This document shows positions 22,653 through 31,433 of a stretch of DNA of 64,000 nt, in pieces. The first letter of the stretch is position 1; each line of letters opens with the position of its first letter. This stretch comes from an uncultured Prevotellaceae bacterium. Lineage in GTDB: Bacteria; Bacteroidota; Bacteroidia; Bacteroidales; Bacteroidaceae. The stretch spans positions 1-64,000 of the forward strand of contig CAMWKZ010000005.1 in assembly GCA_947174945.1 (NCBI GenBank). Reading direction: 5' to 3'. Under the pieces are notes generated by a model. That model ran no database searches. It was not told the DNA's origin and saw only the letters and a list, made by a program, of their open reading frames with translations. The translations under genes were made by a program, and so were the position numbers.

Positions 22653-24107
22653 ATGGAACTAATAAAAGGTGCCCTGCTTCAGGGCGGTAAATATAGGATA
22701 GAACGTGCACTCGGTCAGGGTGGTTTCGGCATCACCTACCTTGCCGAACAGCCTATGCTTGAGAGAAAGGTATGTATCAAGGAATTCTTCTTCAAAGACT
22801 ATTGCGAGCGAGAAGAATCAACAAGTCATGTAACCCTTAGTACTAAGTCAAACAAGGAATTGGTTGAGCGTTTCCGCAGGAAGTTCCTGAAGGAGGCACG
22901 GGTGATATCGAAGCTACACCATGACCATATCGTCCAGATTCACGACATCTTCGAGGAGAACTCGACGGCCTACTATGTCATGGACTACGTGGATGGAGAG
23001 TCATTGGGTGATAAGATAAAGAGAGAGGGAACTTTGAGTGAGCCTCAGGCATTGGCATATATCAAGGACGCCGCCAGCGCTTTGGCTTACATCCACTCTA
23101 AAAGCATCAACCACCTTGACATCAAGCCCAGCAATATCATGCTGCGCCGTGAAGATCAGCGCATACTACTGATAGACTTTGGCGTGTCCAAACGTTACGA
23201 TGAAGAAACATCGGAAGGCACTACCACCACACCAGTCGGTATTAGCCACGGCTATTCTCCTGCCGAGCAGTACCGTCGGAATGGTGTGCAGTCTTTTTCT
23301 CCCCAGAGCGATGTCTATTCCCTTGCCGCCACCCTTTATAAGCTGTTGACAGGAGTCACTCCGCCAGAAGCGATAGAGATACAGGACGAGGGTCTGCCCT
23401 TGGCTCCACTCCGCGGCAAGAATGTAAGCGAGAGTACCATTACTGCCATTGCTAATGCCATGAAGCCGAGAACCCAGCGCACACAAAGTATAGGTGCATT
23501 CATAGCCGACCTTGATGCTCCTGTTGAGGTGACTGTCGTGGTTGACCATGCCCCTCAGTCTACACCTGAACCAACTCCTGAGCCAATTCCTGAGGAGAAA
23601 CCGAAATTGGATTCTGAACCGTCAAGGGCAAAACAATACATTATAGCAGCTATTGCTGTTATTGTAATAACCGTATGCGGAGTAATATGGTATAATAGTC
23701 CCAATGGCAAAGAAGAACAAGTGGTCACTGACTATCCCATAATGGCCAATGACGGTTCTGTAGTTTACAAGTGGACAGGAAAGCTGACGAGCCAGAATCT
23801 GCCAGAAGGCAATGGTATTGCAATATTTAGTTCAAATGACAAGTATGGTCGCAAAGAGTATCGTGGGGATATGCACAACGGGCAGATGGAGTCTGAAAAT
23901 GCCACTGTTATATATACGAACGGCAGCAAATACGAAGGAGCGCTCAAGGGGGGGATGCGCACCGAAGGTATTCTGACACTTACAAATGATGAGATGTATT
24001 ATAAGGGTACATTTAAGGAGGGCAAGGAATATAACGGTAAATGGTATTTCTTGGGGTCAAACGATGTGTATTCTGAGATAGTAAACGGCAAGGAAGCCAT
24101 AAAGTAA
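22653..24107 (+). CDS. Transmembrane Ser/Thr protein kinase with MORN-like outer domain
   Basis: A 484-residue Hanks-type kinase. The kinase domain spans about 13-285: glycine loop LGQGGFGITY near 20-29, lysine in KVCIKEFF near 47, catalytic HLDIKPSN with D156, and DFGVSKRY near 178. The activation segment has EETSEGTTTT, a run of likely phosphoacceptors, and GYSPAEQY ends it. A Pro/Glu linker and a membrane helix at about 329-347 (IIAAIAVIVITVCGVIW) lead to an outer region of about 130 residues with MORN-type glycine/tyrosine repeats (KEYRGDMHNGQM, SKYEGALKGGM, YYKGTFKEGKEYNGKW). It is probably the sensor kinase of the cluster, acting on the FHA proteins and membrane-protein tails. Confidence 0.88.
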   Translation: MELIKGALLQGGKYRIERALGQGGFGITYLAEQPMLERKVCIKEFFFKDYCEREESTSHVTLSTKSNKELVERFRRKFLKEARVISKLHHDHIVQIHDIFEENSTAYYVMDYVDGESLGDKIKREGTLSEPQALAYIKDAASALAYIHSKSINHLDIKPSNIMLRREDQRILLIDFGVSKRYDEETSEGTTTTPVGISHGYSPAEQYRRNGVQSFSPQSDVYSLAATLYKLLTGVTPPEAIEIQDEGLPLAPLRGKNVSESTITAIANAMKPRTQRTQSIGAFIADLDAPVEVTVVVDHAPQSTPEPTPEPIPEEKPKLDSEPSRAKQYIIAAIAVIVITVCGVIWYNSPNGKEEQVVTDYPIMANDGSVVYKWTGKLTSQNLPEGNGIAIFSSNDKYGRKEYRGDMHNGQMESENATVIYTNGSKYEGALKGGMRTEGILTLTNDEMYYKGTFKEGKEYNGKWYFLGSNDVYSEIVNGKEAIK

Positions 24108-24136
24108 CTACAAACAATCAAAATCAATAGAGTTAT

Positions 24137-24940
24137 ATGAAAAGACTATTATTTATCCTTCTCCTGTCTGTTATCTCCTATGCTTTGATAGCACAGACAG
24201 GTCCAAGTAAGAAGTGTCCGACGTGTGGTTTGTCCGTGCCAAAGTGTAAGTATAAGGGCAAGCATCCCAATCCAGCTCCTCCTCCCAAGACTCCTGCTAA
24301 GCCAGCACCTTCAAAGCCTGTCGCTCAGCAGTCTATATCAGTAAAACCATCCCATCCAACAACAGGCATAATAAACGGTCACGGCTGGGTTGACCTTGGC
24401 CTGTCCGTGAAGTGGGCGACTTGCAACGTTGGTGCGAGCAGTCCCAGCGACTATGGCGACTACTACGCATGGGGCGAGATACGTCCTAATAAGTCACGCT
24501 ATGACTGGGACAACTGCTTCGATTGCCTTGACAGCGAGGGGAATAGCTGGGGTGTCTATAAGGTTGGCGGTCAAAAGCAGATATCTCCGACCAGCGGCCA
24601 CGACACAGCTCGCGAGAACTGGGGCGGCAGTTGGCGTATGCCAACGTATGCCGAGAATGAGGAACTTTGTAAAAAATGCAAATGGAGGTGGACGAGCAGA
24701 GATGGCCATAATGGCTATGTCGTTACAGGCCCTAATGGAAACAGCATCTTTCTTCCTGCTGCAGGCTTTCGTATCAGTACGGACTTACTTGGTGTAGGTG
24801 AGGGCGGCTTTTATTGGTCGGGTTCTCTTGTTTCGTCCGACTCCGGCGATGTCCGTAGCCTGGAGTTTAGTAGTGGCGGCCACTATACGGACGACTCCCT
24901 CCGTTGCTTCGGCAAAAGTGTTCGTCCTGTTACAGAATAG
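24137..24940 (+). CDS. Secreted FISUMP-like protein with Pro-rich linker
   Basis: A 267-residue exported protein, paralog of 21658-22590. The signal peptide is nearly identical (MKRLLFILLLSVISYALIAQ). One Cys-rich unit (KCPTCGLSVPKCKYKGKHP) is followed by a Pro/Ala/Lys linker in place of the other four, then the FISUMP-like domain (HGWVDLGLSVKWATCNVG, NWGGSWRMPT, GPNGNSIFLPAAG, GKSVRPVTE). The 3' flanks of the two genes also match (GCACCGCGCAG, then TTTGATTTA), so the duplication copied whole gene units around the kinase. Last gene of the cluster. Confidence 0.75.
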   Translation: MKRLLFILLLSVISYALIAQTGPSKKCPTCGLSVPKCKYKGKHPNPAPPPKTPAKPAPSKPVAQQSISVKPSHPTTGIINGHGWVDLGLSVKWATCNVGASSPSDYGDYYAWGEIRPNKSRYDWDNCFDCLDSEGNSWGVYKVGGQKQISPTSGHDTARENWGGSWRMPTYAENEELCKKCKWRWTSRDGHNGYVVTGPNGNSIFLPAAGFRISTDLLGVGEGGFYWSGSLVSSDSGDVRSLEFSSGGHYTDDSLRCFGKSVRPVTE

Positions 24941-25023
24941 TGCACCGCGCAGTGTGTAGGAATATTTGATTTAATAAAGAGAAAAGAAGTAGGCAAAAAG
25001 GAAAGTGTTACAATTCAAGGTGA

Positions 25024-25080
25024 AAAGTACGCTCAAACGGTGCGAAAAGTAACATCTCCCGTATCGTTTGAGCATACTTT
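25024..25080. terminator. Terminator closing the signalling cluster
   Basis: AAAGTACGCTCAAACG at 25024-25039 pairs with CGTTTGAGCATACTTT at 25065-25080 with one G-U pair. The loop is long (25 bases). It is followed by GCTATTTTATT. The rest of 24941-25201 has no coding potential that I can see. Confidence 0.6.
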
Positions 25081-25201
25081 GCTATTTTATTAATGAGATG
25101 CTCTGTTAGTACAGATTTAGAAGTTAAATCTAAAGCCTTAGACCATTATTTTTTAGTGGGATTAATCTCGTAATTTTATTTCGCAATAAGCCTTTTTTTC
25201 A

Positions 25202-26539
25202 TCACATATCATCTATGGTATAAAGTCGGGATTCTATTTCATATCCGGATAATATCTTGGCTCTTATGTGCTCGATTTTAGCCATGAACGACTTGTTGTC
25301 ATAGTTGCGGGCATTGTGTTTCACTTCGGCGACAAGTGCAGATTTTCTTTCTGTCCGTATGCCTACTATGTCTATCTCATTGGCTTCTTTCCCTGCCTTG
25401 GCCTCCCACCATGAACCCATTTCGCGGAATCCGCCTTCCTCCGTCAGTTTCTGCCGGAAATACTTTTCAAGCATCAGGCCAGAATAGGTGGGATAATCCC
25501 GCATGACAACTTTACGCAAATCGTCGTAGTTGTCAAGCTCAATCATGGAACGGTTGCGCTCTATAAAACGGAACCAGAACAGCATGAAATTGTCGCTTAT
25601 GCGGAAACGCACGGTATTCTTGCTTCCGGGTTTAGACATGACTGGGCGAAATTTCGATATTATATTATATGTATTCTCTAACCGTTCAAGATGGCCGCCG
25701 ATAGCCACTCCACCCAGAGCCACAGTGATTTCAGCCTGAGATGTGCGTCCCTGCGCTATGGCGAGAAGAATAGAAAAATAGGTGCCGTAATCACGTCCGA
25801 ATTCTGTTATCAGCAGATTGCGGCCTTCGTCAATAAAAGGAGACATATACGACACTGAGAAGCGGAGCATGGACTCGCACGTCACATGACCATTGTCACA
25901 AAGAAGCTCAATATATTTCGGTATGCCGCCTGTTATGGAATACAATGCCAGAAAATCCTCATTGGTGTATTTCGGATTGTAATCCTTCAGAATCTCCTTC
26001 ATAACCTTTAGCCTGAAAGGACGCAGGTTGATGATATTGTCGGCTCGTCCGAACAACGGCTCGTGAGCATCGGTAAAAATCCGACGCATCATTGACATGA
26101 CAGAACCGCTCAGGACAAGGTTCATCTTTGTATCGAAACGGTAACTATCCCACAGGTTCTGCAGGTCGCTGAACACTGACGGATTGACTGTCATGAACTC
26201 CTGAAACTCATCAATGACAAGAGTGAACTTCACGGTCTTTGCAAGTTCAAACAGATGTCTCAGCACTCCTGTTACCGATATCAGACCTTCTGGCACATAT
26301 CCGTGCAGCTTGTTATGTATCTCCCGGACGAAATCGTCCACAAGGGCGGCTTCAGCCTTGCGTCCCGTAAAGAAATACAGCATCGGGGCATCGCTGTCCT
26401 CAAATGCTTTCTTTATCAGGCTCGTCTTGCCGATGCGCCGGCGTCCCGTCAAAACCGTCATACGGGAATTATGCGTAAATGACAGATTGCATATACGCTT
26501 CAACTCAGCTATTTCGTTTTCCCTGTTATAGAATCTCAT
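25202..26539 (-). CDS. AAA ATPase with C-terminal DUF234 nuclease-like domain
   Basis: A 445-residue cytosolic protein of the archaeal-type ATPase family common in Bacteroidales. Walker A is GRRRIGKTSL near residue 32-41 and Walker B LVIDEFQEF near 108-116, followed by a sensor stretch VLSGSVMSMM. A winged-helix region lies at about 260-320, and the C terminus has EANEIDIVG...LVAEVK, the E-x-D ... E-x-K pattern of PD-(D/E)XK-like DUF234 domains. The family is widespread and poorly characterised. A promoter and a small palindrome precede it. It may belong to the accessory region, as it sits between the cluster terminator and the island repeat. Confidence 0.8.
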   Translation of the reverse strand: MRFYNRENEIAELKRICNLSFTHNSRMTVLTGRRRIGKTSLIKKAFEDSDAPMLYFFTGRKAEAALVDDFVREIHNKLHGYVPEGLISVTGVLRHLFELAKTVKFTLVIDEFQEFMTVNPSVFSDLQNLWDSYRFDTKMNLVLSGSVMSMMRRIFTDAHEPLFGRADNIINLRPFRLKVMKEILKDYNPKYTNEDFLALYSITGGIPKYIELLCDNGHVTCESMLRFSVSYMSPFIDEGRNLLITEFGRDYGTYFSILLAIAQGRTSQAEITVALGGVAIGGHLERLENTYNIISKFRPVMSKPGSKNTVRFRISDNFMLFWFRFIERNRSMIELDNYDDLRKVVMRDYPTYSGLMLEKYFRQKLTEEGGFREMGSWWEAKAGKEANEIDIVGIRTERKSALVAEVKHNARNYDNKSFMAKIEHIRAKILSGYEIESRLYTIDDM

Positions 26540-26562
26540 ATCGCACCCACATTTACAACGGC

Positions 26563-26590
26563 GGTTGATTCAACCACGGTTGCAAAGATA
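26563..26590 (-). promoter_or_regulatory. Promoter and operator-like palindrome of the ATPase gene
   Basis: The minus strand has TATCTTTG at 26583-26590. The expected transcript start is close to a perfect 13-base palindrome GGTTGATTCAACC at 26563-26575, placed where a repressor could block initiation. The ATG is 24 bases further on. Confidence 0.5.
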
Positions 26591-26618
26591 GACAATAATT
26601 TTGAAACGGCAAAAGATT

Positions 26619-26660
26619 AAAACATATTTTCATTTGGCGGCCTCGCTTTTTATTTGTAAT
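26619..26660. repeat. Left copy of a perfect 42-bp direct repeat (island boundary)
   Basis: Identical base for base to 35504-35545; the bases on both sides differ. It begins AAAACATATTTTCATTTGGC and ends TTTTTATTTGTAAT. Its right end overlaps the last codons and stop of the HlyD gene, which therefore ends within the repeat. See the right copy for its relation to the dnaB promoter. Confidence 0.92.
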
Positions 26661-27951
26661 CGACAGTGCTCCGATGAAACAGGTATCTCAATGGGCTTAT
26701 CAGTCTTTCGGCTACACTCAGATTATTTGTAATGACTTCTCCCGTTCCAGTCAAATCGCCAACGATGCCAATTCGCTTTCCGTATGAGGTAAAGACATCT
26801 TCTGATAGTTCAAAAGTGGCGGAATATGCGTCTTCATCAGACATTGCAGAAACAGACTGCACCTTACCCGTCAGAAAACCATATTCTAGATAAGGATAGC
26901 CATCTAACTGAATATTGATATGCTGTCCTGTTTTAACCTTACCAGAACCTGCTACTGGAATCTTTGCCTTGCCGATTACTTTCTGTTTCGTGTTGCTTAC
27001 TACAGAAAAGGCTCTGTCGCCTGTATTGATATTTTGGTTGACCTTCCACAAGTTGTTGTAAGACACAATACCCGATATGGGACTTTGAAGAAGATAGGTC
27101 TGTTTCCATTCTTGGATGACAGTCATTACTGTCTCCCAAGCCGACTGCAATGAGGTTGTCAATAGCTTTTTTTCTTGTTCCCGTTGTAGGCGAAGTTCTG
27201 CAATGGTGTTCTTGATTTGGGCTACCTGTATCTTAGCATTAGCAAGTGATGAGTACATCTGCTCTGCTGACATTTTGCTACTAAGGAGCATCTGCTCTAT
27301 TGATTCTAGGTCTGAGACCGAGGTGAGGCCTTTATCGTGAAGCGTTTTTTCTCGCCGATAGTTCGTACTGCTCAACGTGTTGATGCGTTGACTGTATTTT
27401 ACTTGTTTCTCGATAGATGCCACATAGCCTTTATATGGTTCTAGCTGAGCTTCTTCTGCAGCAATACGCTGGTCGTATAGATTGTTATTAATGAAATTAT
27501 TGTAGTCAGTGACAGCTTTAGATAGTGCAGAATATGAATTCTGAATGTTGCCTAGATGTAAATCTGTAGTGGACAAGGAAATGTTTTTCTCGCTATCGAA
27601 ATCATAACCAGCCAAAATAGAGTCAAGGGTCAGTACATCGTGTGTGTCTGCGGGATTCTCAATGACCGCAATAATTGTACCTGCACAGACTGATTGCTGG
27701 TCGTTGACATACAATTCCTGCATTCTCCCTGTAGACTTGGCAATGACCCAGACGGGTGGTTCCGAATTGGTAATAGTAACTGTGCATACTATTGTATCTG
27801 GATATCTGAAAATAAAGCAGCCAATTAGAAGAAGTAGCAATATGCCACCAATCACCGATGAGCCAACACTTAGTAGAATATGGGGAGGTGCAGATAAGAT
27901 GTCCTGCACTTCCTCGCTCCTTACTATACTGTTTCTTATTTCTTTTGGCAT
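26650..27951 (-). CDS. HlyD-family membrane fusion protein of the peptide exporter
   Basis: Periplasmic adaptor of 433 residues linking the C39 ABC exporter to the outer membrane. One N-terminal membrane helix (about 27-48, VGSSVIGGILLLLLIGCFIF) is followed by a lipoyl-like half (IAKSTGRMQELYVNDQQSV), a long helical hairpin at about 120-275 and a second lipoyl/beta-barrel half (LLQSPISGIVSYN, GKVKTGQHINIQLDGYPY). It starts 3 bases after the exporter gene stops. Its final codons are supplied by the left 42-bp repeat. No TolC-like gene is in the island, so a chromosomal outer-membrane channel would be shared. Confidence 0.85.
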   Translation of the reverse strand: MPKEIRNSIVRSEEVQDILSAPPHILLSVGSSVIGGILLLLLIGCFIFRYPDTIVCTVTITNSEPPVWVIAKSTGRMQELYVNDQQSVCAGTIIAVIENPADTHDVLTLDSILAGYDFDSEKNISLSTTDLHLGNIQNSYSALSKAVTDYNNFINNNLYDQRIAAEEAQLEPYKGYVASIEKQVKYSQRINTLSSTNYRREKTLHDKGLTSVSDLESIEQMLLSSKMSAEQMYSSLANAKIQVAQIKNTIAELRLQREQEKKLLTTSLQSAWETVMTVIQEWKQTYLLQSPISGIVSYNNLWKVNQNINTGDRAFSVVSNTKQKVIGKAKIPVAGSGKVKTGQHINIQLDGYPYLEYGFLTGKVQSVSAMSDEDAYSATFELSEDVFTSYGKRIGIVGDLTGTGEVITNNLSVAERLISPLRYLFHRSTVDYK

Positions 27952-27954
27952 AGG

Positions 27955-30159
27955 CTATACATTCAATTGGTTTTTGACTAACGTATAATAGACCCCATGT
28001 CTGCTGATAAGTTCATCGTGGGTTCCCTCTTCACAAATCCGTCCACTCTGTAGCACCACGATATTGTCGGCATTCCTCACGGTGCTCAGACGGTGGGCTA
28101 TCACAATGGCCGTCTTGCCTTGCATAAACTGGTTGAGTTTCTCCATAATTAGGTATTCATTGTTGGTATCCAGTGAGTTGGTCGCCTCGTCCATGAATAT
28201 GTATTCTGGATTCTTATAGATAGCTCTAGATATTAAAATGCGCTGTCTCTGGCCCATACTTAGTCCGTGTCCTTCTGCCCCAATCTTTGTATTGTAGCCA
28301 AGCGGGAGTTTCTCAATGAAGTTACGAATATTGGCCGTATCAGCAGCCTCACACATTCTGTCCTCATCAATGCGTTCTTCGCCAGGGGCAATGTTACGTG
28401 CGATGGTATCGGAGAATATAAATCCGTCCTGCATAACTGTACCGCAATGCTTGCGCCACTCCCGCTTGTCATAGTTCTCAATATCTGAATTTCCAAGCAC
28501 GACCTTTCCTTTGTCTGGTTGATAAAAACCTAAGATTAGTTTGAGCAATGTAGTCTTACCACTACCGCTAAGTCCTACAATGGCTGTGGTCTTACCCTTA
28601 GGGATGGTTAGGTCTATATCGTCCAGTGTCGGCTTTTCGTTCAACTTGTCATATCTGAATGTCAGGTGCTCAATTCGTATGTCTGCATTATGGATATCGG
28701 TAATGAGGGGCTTATCTGCTGGATACTCGTCATCTTTGGTATAGACTTCCTGCAAACGGTCTATACTAAGTTTGGCATCCTGATACTGGCGGACAAAGCC
28801 TATTAACTGGTCAATGGGGCTGTTTAATTGTCCGATGATATATTGGATGGAGAGCATCATGCCTAACGTGATGTTTCCCTGAATAACCAGTGCCGCCACC
28901 AATGCTGTAATGATGGCATTTTTCATTTGGTTAATCAGTACACCTCCAGACTGCTGATATTGTGCCAAAGCCAGTCCTTTCACAGTAATCCTGTACTTCC
29001 GTGCCTGTATGTACTCCCATTCCCAGCGCTTCTGTTGTTCACATGCATTTAGCTTGATTTCTTGCATACCATTCACAAGTTGTACCATGTTGCTCTGATT
29101 AGCGGAATTTTGGGTAAACATTTTGTGGTCAAGCATTGCTCTCTGTTTCATAAACAGCCATACCCAGGCCACATAGAGTGCACTGCCCAAAAAGAAGATG
29201 GAAAAGATAACCCAATTGTAGAACAGGATGACCAGTCCAAAAATTGCAATATTAACAATGGAAAATAGTGTGGAGAGACTGGTGCTGGTTAAGAATTCTT
29301 GTATGCGTGTGTGGTCATTGACACGCTGAAGGATATCGCCTGTCATCTTTGTATCGAAGTAGGCTATAGGTAATCGCATTAACTTGGCCAGATAATCGGA
29401 AATCAACGAGATGTTTACCCTCATGCCAATATGAAGCAATATCCAACCACGAATAAACTCTACTGATGTACTACTAATTACAAGTACTATCTGGGCAATT
29501 AATACCAAATAGATATAATCCAGATTCTGATTAGTAATACCAAAGTCTACTATTGACTGCGTCAGAAAAGGGAGAATAAGTTGTATCAACGAACCTGTGC
29601 CAAGTCCTATAAATAACTGCAAAATGAGCCTTTTATATGGTCTGAGATACAGGAAAAGGAACATTATACTTCGTTTGCCCTTACTCTCTTTATCTTCCTC
29701 ATCAGCATTATTATAAAAGTCGGGGGTCGGCTCTAAACAGAGAGCAATTCCTTCGTCTTCACCATCGTTTCTACCAGACAACCAGTATCTCTTAAATTTG
29801 TCTTCTGTATATATTATCTTGCTACCTACAGGGTCTGCGACATGAAATAGATAGCCTTTTTTGCTCTTCTCTATACGATAGAGTACTACAAAATGGTTCT
29901 GGTTCCAATGGATGATGCAGGGAAGAGGTATGTCGTCTATCAATTTTGAAATTGGGATACGCAATCCAATAGTGTGCATACCCAGCTTTTCTGCCGCCTC
30001 GCTAATACCTAGCATGGATACTCCCTGACGGGAGATGAAGCAGTTCTCCCGAAGATATTGTAGGGAATACCGCTTCCCATAGAATGCTGCCACCATTCTT
30101 AGACAGGTAGGGCCGCAATCCATCGCGTCATGCTGGGTATAGAGAGGACATGTTTTCAT
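27955..30159 (-). CDS. Peptidase C39 / ABC peptide exporter (PCAT)
   Basis: A 734-residue transporter that cleaves double-glycine leaders and exports the core peptide with ATP. Residues 1-135 are the C39 peptidase, with nucleophile C15 in MDCGPTCL, the catalytic histidine in HFVVLY near 88 and aspartate in VADPVG near 105. Six membrane helices follow (about 165-450). The nucleotide-binding domain has Walker A GLSGSGKTTLL near 530, signature LSMGQRQRI near 634 and Walker B IFMDEAT. Its ATG overlaps the TlpA-like gene stop by 4 bases. With HlyD it forms the export machine for the precursor at 31434. Confidence 0.92.
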   Translation of the reverse strand: MKTCPLYTQHDAMDCGPTCLRMVAAFYGKRYSLQYLRENCFISRQGVSMLGISEAAEKLGMHTIGLRIPISKLIDDIPLPCIIHWNQNHFVVLYRIEKSKKGYLFHVADPVGSKIIYTEDKFKRYWLSGRNDGEDEGIALCLEPTPDFYNNADEEDKESKGKRSIMFLFLYLRPYKRLILQLFIGLGTGSLIQLILPFLTQSIVDFGITNQNLDYIYLVLIAQIVLVISSTSVEFIRGWILLHIGMRVNISLISDYLAKLMRLPIAYFDTKMTGDILQRVNDHTRIQEFLTSTSLSTLFSIVNIAIFGLVILFYNWVIFSIFFLGSALYVAWVWLFMKQRAMLDHKMFTQNSANQSNMVQLVNGMQEIKLNACEQQKRWEWEYIQARKYRITVKGLALAQYQQSGGVLINQMKNAIITALVAALVIQGNITLGMMLSIQYIIGQLNSPIDQLIGFVRQYQDAKLSIDRLQEVYTKDDEYPADKPLITDIHNADIRIEHLTFRYDKLNEKPTLDDIDLTIPKGKTTAIVGLSGSGKTTLLKLILGFYQPDKGKVVLGNSDIENYDKREWRKHCGTVMQDGFIFSDTIARNIAPGEERIDEDRMCEAADTANIRNFIEKLPLGYNTKIGAEGHGLSMGQRQRILISRAIYKNPEYIFMDEATNSLDTNNEYLIMEKLNQFMQGKTAIVIAHRLSTVRNADNIVVLQSGRICEEGTHDELISRHGVYYTLVKNQLNV

Positions 30160-31379
30160 TTCGCAATAAGTCTTTCTAATTTTTTAATGAGATTCTCACC
30201 ATAGATATTGATAGCAATGATTCTTCCGTCCTTATTGAGTAGGTAGTTTTGCGGAATAGTCCCCTTCACAATCAATTTTCGCATGTCATTATATAAATTT
30301 CCATCGTTGTCAATAGCTTTATAATGATTTAATGCTTCCAAATGGTAGTTCCTAATTGCGTGTTTCCAGGACTTATCGCTTTTGTCAATGCTGATGGCAC
30401 AACACGCGAACTGTCCGTCAAACATCTGTTGAGCGTGGATAATGTTTGGCATGGCCTTAACGCATGGGCGGCACCAACTTGCCCACATTTCAATGAGAAT
30501 GAACTTTCCGTGATAGTCAGACAATTGATGGGAACGACCGAGACTGTCTATAAGTGTCAAATCTACTATGTCACCTATTCTTAGTGAGTCTGACTTTTGC
30601 AGGTCATTCTGAATGGATATGCGCTTTGTAATTATAGTCTGGATAAAACGCTTGTTGCGCTTTGATTGTTCTGTCATTTCTGGCCATTTCTTTACTTGTA
30701 GTGGGTAATAGTCAGGAAAGCGTCTTTTTACACTATCCAGTATCGCTGTATATTCATTTTTAGGTATATCCCCCCAAAGGAGAAAAGCGGCTGACCTCGA
30801 AACGTATGGAGAGGGGGAGGTGAGAGCTGTCTTACGTTGGTATTCATTCCTTTCACTTATAATGGCATCAAACTTTGTGCGTAATGACGCTAATTTCTGG
30901 TCTGACAATCCGACAATAGACATTGAATCCGTCAGAATATTTATCTTCCTTGCATAAGCATATAGCCTGTCCCAAAAAGCTGCTAATGAATCATTAGCCC
31001 AGAATGGGGCTCCCAGTTTTTTATACTGCATACCTCCTGTCCTGTCTTCGTCGTCAGTTATCGTCAATTCCAGCTTCTCATCAGGGTGCGCTAATAGTTC
31101 CATTTTCATCGGTCCCTTTCTGGCAAAGGATAATCCCAACTCATTTTCGTAGGGTACATATCCATGAAGGATATATTCATATTGATGAGGTTGTGTGGCT
31201 ATAGAGTCATATAAGAAGAACTGATTTCTGTCCCCACCCCCATACAAGTATATCATCTGTGGCACCTCAGCGATTTTGGGGCTCAGTGTAAGCTTAATTT
31301 GTACATTATTATTTGGTTGTGCAGTACTTGGCAGCACACTACCTACTAATGAAAGTATGAGCAATAAAATTTGTTTCAT
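30156..31379 (-). CDS. TlpA-like thioredoxin with N-terminal DUF4369-like domain
   Basis: A 407-residue exported thiol-disulfide protein. A signal peptide (residues 1-20) and a beta-rich N-terminal region (YLYGGGDRNQFFLYDS) resemble DUF4369 proteins of Bacteroidota. The C-terminal AhpC/TlpA domain (about 265-405) has IEMWASWCRPCVKAMP with active site C-R-P-C, a cis-proline at KGTIPQNYLL, and FACCAISID. It lies between the precursor peptide and the exporter, with a 4-base overlap to the latter, and probably reduces or isomerises disulfides in the exported peptide. Confidence 0.82.
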   Translation of the reverse strand: MKQILLLILSLVGSVLPSTAQPNNNVQIKLTLSPKIAEVPQMIYLYGGGDRNQFFLYDSIATQPHQYEYILHGYVPYENELGLSFARKGPMKMELLAHPDEKLELTITDDEDRTGGMQYKKLGAPFWANDSLAAFWDRLYAYARKINILTDSMSIVGLSDQKLASLRTKFDAIISERNEYQRKTALTSPSPYVSRSAAFLLWGDIPKNEYTAILDSVKRRFPDYYPLQVKKWPEMTEQSKRNKRFIQTIITKRISIQNDLQKSDSLRIGDIVDLTLIDSLGRSHQLSDYHGKFILIEMWASWCRPCVKAMPNIIHAQQMFDGQFACCAISIDKSDKSWKHAIRNYHLEALNHYKAIDNDGNLYNDMRKLIVKGTIPQNYLLNKDGRIIAINIYGENLIKKLERLIAK

Positions 31380-31395
31380 AGAAATAGCAATATGT

Positions 31396-31420
31396 GGGAT
31401 GGACTGATAATGCCCATCCC
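31396..31420 (-). terminator. Weak hairpin between precursor and exporter genes
   Basis: GGGATGG at 31396-31402 pairs with CCATCCC at 31414-31420. There is no strong T run on the minus strand after it. It may act as a partial terminator or a 3' stabiliser so that the precursor is made in excess over the exporter, as is common in peptide operons. Confidence 0.45.
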
Positions 31421-31433
31421 TGTGATTGTAGAT

